Assembly: GCF_002285435.1 (NCBI RefSeq)
Contig: NZ_NSBT01000037.1
Coordinates: 744,001-808,000 of the forward strand
Source of the DNA: Actibacterium ureilyticum
GTDB lineage: Bacteria > Pseudomonadota > Alphaproteobacteria > Rhodobacterales > Rhodobacteraceae
Reading direction: 5' to 3'
Length of the DNA: 64,000 bases
The position numbers were made by a program, and so were the translations under genes. Positions within the stretch are counted from its first letter, which is position 1, and every line of letters starts with the position of its first letter. The notes under the pieces are model-generated. The model was given only the letters and a program-made list of their open reading frames with translations. It had not been told where the DNA came from and searched no databases. Of the stretch, positions 61,652 through 64,000 are shown piece by piece.

Positions 61652-62566
61652 GTGGCAAGCGACCGGAATGCGCAAATGGACTATACCCGGCCGATCCGTC
61701 GGATCGTTGTCGGTGCGCTGGTGTTGTGCCTGTTCGGCCTGTTCCTGCTGTGGCGGATCGACAGCCCGCGCGTCGAACGGATGCGCGCGGCCCTGATCGA
61801 CCGGATCGTGCCCAGCTTCGACTGGGCGCTGGTGCCGGTGAACAAGGTCGCGGGCATGGTCGAGGATTTTCAGTCCTATACCCGGATCTATGAACAGAAC
61901 CAGGAACTGCGCCGCGAGCTGCGCCAGATGAAGGCGTGGAAAGAGGCCGCGCTGCAGCTGGAACAGGAAAACGCCAAGCTGCTGGACCTGAACAAGGTAC
62001 GGCTGGACCCGCAGCTGACTTATATCACCGGCGTGGTGCTGGCCGATAGCGGCTCGCCCTTTCGGCAATCGGTGCTGCTGAATGTGGGCGCGCGCGACGG
62101 GATCATCGACGGCTGGGCCACGACCGACGGGCTGGGGCTGGTCGGCCGGGTTTCGGGTGTGGGGCGCAATACCGCGCGGGTGATCCTGCTGACCGATTCC
62201 AACAGCCGCATTCCGGTGATCATCCAGCCCTCGGGCCAGCGCGCAATCCTCGCCGGTGACAACAGCGCCAGCCCTTTCATCGATTTCCTGGAAACCGCCG
62301 ATCAGGTGCGTCCGGGCGACCGCGTGGTGTCGTCGGGCGACGGCCAGGTGTTCCCCGCCGCCCTGCTGGTGGGTCAGGTGGCCCAAGGCCCCGACGGGCG
62401 GCTGCGGGTCCGGCTGGCCGCCGATTACGAGCGGCTGGAATTCCTGCGCGTGCTACGCAGCCATTCTAACGAAACCATCAGCGATCCCGGCGCGCTGATC
62501 GCGCCACGCCCCTATGGCCCTCAGCCCCAGACGCTGAGCCAGGCCGACGAGGACGCCGATGGTTGA
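61652..62566 (+). CDS. mreC: Rod shape-determining protein MreC
   Basis: 304 residues from a GTG at 61652; an ATG at 61676 is an alternative. One membrane helix lies at about 15-36, followed by a coiled coil (about 70-110, IYEQNQELRRELRQMKAWKE) and the periplasmic beta domains (VLLNVGARDGIIDGWATTDG, GDRVVSSGDGQVFPAALLVG). MreC links MreB filaments with MreD and PBP2 in the periplasm. The end overlaps mreD by 8 bases. Confidence 0.95.
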   Translation: MASDRNAQMDYTRPIRRIVVGALVLCLFGLFLLWRIDSPRVERMRAALIDRIVPSFDWALVPVNKVAGMVEDFQSYTRIYEQNQELRRELRQMKAWKEAALQLEQENAKLLDLNKVRLDPQLTYITGVVLADSGSPFRQSVLLNVGARDGIIDGWATTDGLGLVGRVSGVGRNTARVILLTDSNSRIPVIIQPSGQRAILAGDNSASPFIDFLETADQVRPGDRVVSSGDGQVFPAALLVGQVAQGPDGRLRVRLAADYERLEFLRVLRSHSNETISDPGALIAPRPYGPQPQTLSQADEDADG

Positions 62567-63083
62567 TCCCGCCACCACCCAGCGCTGGATGCATTATGGC
62601 CTGTTCGTCGCGGTGGCCGGTGCGATCCTGTTCATCCTGATCCTTCCGCTGTCGACGACGCCACAAAAAATCCCCGGCCCCGATCTGTTGGTCTGTCTGG
62701 CCTTTGCCTGGGTCCAGCGGCGCCCCGACTACCTGCCGCCGCTTCTGCTGGCGGCGATCCTGCTGGTGGCGGATTTCCTGCTGATGCGGCCGCCGGGGCT
62801 GTGGGCGATCCTGACGCTGCTGGGCGCCGAGTTCCTGCGCACCCGCCATCAGGGCTCGGGCGAGATGCCCTTTCCCGCCGAATGGGGCTTTGTCGCGGTG
62901 GTGGTGATCCTGATGGCGCTGATCAACTGGATCGTGCTGGGGATCACGGTTGTGCCCCACCATGACTTGCCATCGGCGCTGATCCGTGCGGTGATGACGA
63001 TCATCGCCTATCCCCTGATCGTGCTTGTGACACGGCAGGTGTTCAATATCCGCCGCGCCGGTACCGGCGACATGGAGAGCTGA
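62559..63083 (+). CDS. mreD: Rod shape-determining protein MreD
   Basis: 174 residues with five to six hydrophobic segments (LFVAVAGAILFILILPLS, LLLAAILLVADFLLM, FVAVVVILMALINWIVLG), the normal size and topology of MreD. The sequence is weakly conserved; the position between mreC and mrdA settles the call. The stop shares a base with the mrdA ATG. Confidence 0.92.
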   Translation: MVDPATTQRWMHYGLFVAVAGAILFILILPLSTTPQKIPGPDLLVCLAFAWVQRRPDYLPPLLLAAILLVADFLLMRPPGLWAILTLLGAEFLRTRHQGSGEMPFPAEWGFVAVVVILMALINWIVLGITVVPHHDLPSALIRAVMTIIAYPLIVLVTRQVFNIRRAGTGDMES

Positions 63084-64000
63084 TGCGACACACGCCGAAG
63101 GATATCGAGGAAAGCGCCCGCCGCGTCAGCCGGCGCGGGCTGATCCTGGGCGGGGCACAGGTGGCGTTCATGTCGGTGCTGGCCATGCGCATGCGCTATA
63201 TGCAGGTCAACCAGGCCGAGGAGTTCCGCCTGCTGGCAGAGGAAAACCGCGTCAACTTCCGCCTGATCCCGCCGACGCGCGGGCTGATCTTCGACCGCAA
63301 CGGCCAGCCGCTGGCCGGGAACGAACAGAATTACAGCGTGGTGATGGTGCGCGAGGATGCGGGCGACGTGGATGAGGCGCTGGCGCGGCTTGGTCGGGTG
63401 ATCCCGCTCAGCGACGACGACATCGCCCGCGCCAAGAAGGAACTGAAACGCCGCAGCCCCTTTGTGCCCGTTACCATTGCCGACCGGCTGACCTGGGACG
63501 ACCTGGCCGAGGTTGCCGTGAACGCCCCCGCCCTGCCCGGTATCACGCCCGAGGTCGGCCTGTCGCGCAGCTATCCCCTGCAAGAGGATCTGGCCCATGT
63601 GGTGGGCTATGTCGGGCCGGTCAGCGACTATGACCTGGGCAAGCTGGAAGATCCCGATCCGGTGTTGCAGATCCCGCGTTTCCAGATCGGCAAGACCGGG
63701 GTCGAGGCCAAGATGGAAGACCAACTGCGCGGCAAGGCCGGCAACAAGCGGATCGAGGTCAACGCCGTGGGCCGCGTCATCCGCGAACTGGGCCGCACCC
63801 CGGGCGAGGCGGGCGCCGATCTGCAACTGACCATCGATCACGGGCTTCAGAACTTCATGCAGGCCCGCATGGCCGATGAAAGCGCCGCCGCGGTGGTGAT
63901 CGACCTGGCCGATGGCGACATTCTGGGCATCGCGTCGGCCCCGTCCTTCGATCCCAACAAGTTCGTGCGCGGCATTTCGGTGGCCGATTACCGGGCGCTG
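63083..64000 (+). CDS. mrdA: Penicillin-binding protein 2, N-terminal part (truncated by window edge)
   Basis: 306 codons are visible. It has a cytoplasmic start, one membrane helix (about 19-36), the PBP dimerisation domain (PPTRGLIFDRNGQPLAGNEQ, GLSRSYPLQEDLAHVVGYVG, GKTGVEAKMEDQLRGKAG) and the beginning of the transpeptidase region (AAAVVIDLADGDILGIASAP). The SxxK active site lies beyond the window. PBP2 cross-links lateral wall peptidoglycan with RodA. It is translationally coupled to mreD (TGATG). Confidence 0.95.
   Translation, partial: MRHTPKDIEESARRVSRRGLILGGAQVAFMSVLAMRMRYMQVNQAEEFRLLAEENRVNFRLIPPTRGLIFDRNGQPLAGNEQNYSVVMVREDAGDVDEALARLGRVIPLSDDDIARAKKELKRRSPFVPVTIADRLTWDDLAEVAVNAPALPGITPEVGLSRSYPLQEDLAHVVGYVGPVSDYDLGKLEDPDPVLQIPRFQIGKTGVEAKMEDQLRGKAGNKRIEVNAVGRVIRELGRTPGEAGADLQLTIDHGLQNFMQARMADESAAAVVIDLADGDILGIASAPSFDPNKFVRGISVADYRAL

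Overview
The window is a chromosomal stretch of a GC-rich alphaproteobacterium, most likely a member of the Rhodobacterales (Paracoccus/Rhodobacter/roseobacter group). The basis is very strong third-position GC, an L-malyl-CoA/beta-methylmalyl-CoA lyase that reads like the Rhodobacter Mcl1, a CryB/PhrB-type FeS photolyase, abundant TRAP and TTT transporters, and the gene orders dnaX-ybaB-recR and mreBCD-mrdA. No rRNA, tRNA, CRISPR array, complete transposon or prophage was seen.

Layout. 0-1.2 kb: start of an allophanate-hydrolase-like amidase, plus two head-to-head 3' gene remnants (ABC solute-binding protein and LysR regulator) that meet at one junction. 1.2-7.5 kb: tricarboxylate transport, tctCBA facing tctDE and an extra solute-binding protein. 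7.5-14.7 kb: malonate use (TRAP matPQM, malonyl-CoA decarboxylase, malonyl-CoA synthetase) under a divergent FCD-GntR regulator, followed by a D-lyxose-isomerase-like cupin. 14.7-23.5 kb: a tight eight-gene operon (periplasmic sugar dehydrogenase, dihaem cytochrome c, TRAP P/Q/M, amidase, 53-residue membrane protein, D-2-hydroxyacid dehydrogenase) with its own divergent GntR. I regard it as the best candidate for an undescribed catabolic system. 23.6-26.4 kb: dnaX, ybaB, recR. 26.4-32.5 kb: coxD-E-S-L-M, a form II CO-dehydrogenase-like molybdenum hydroxylase.

32.5-43 kb: translation and housekeeping genes (ytoQ, pheT, pheS, trkH, rplT, rpmI, pyk, an N-formylglutamate amidohydrolase homologue, DUF1244). 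An AT-rich unknown gene lies before ytoQ and an AT-rich DUF2513 gene sits inside pheST. 43-51.8 kb: transglutaminase-like protein, exonuclease/endonuclease/phosphatase protein, a D-amino-acid cluster (D-amino acid aminotransferase, dgcA, dgcN), mcl1, an FNR-box-preceded LTXXQ-like periplasmic protein, an AraC/GyrI regulator and accA. 51.8-52.8 kb: a third AT-rich island with a CoiA-like nuclease. 52.9-64 kb: nadE, a 17-repeat MORN protein, an SDR and FeS photolyase pair, leuA with a leucine-rich leader peptide, then mreB-mreC-mreD and the start of mrdA.

How it fits together. The left half is mostly carboxylate import and catabolism, where each transporter operon sits beside its own regulator and palindromic or tandem operator-like DNA. 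The right half is core metabolism, translation and cell shape, interrupted by short AT-rich insertions carrying genes of unknown or nuclease-like character.
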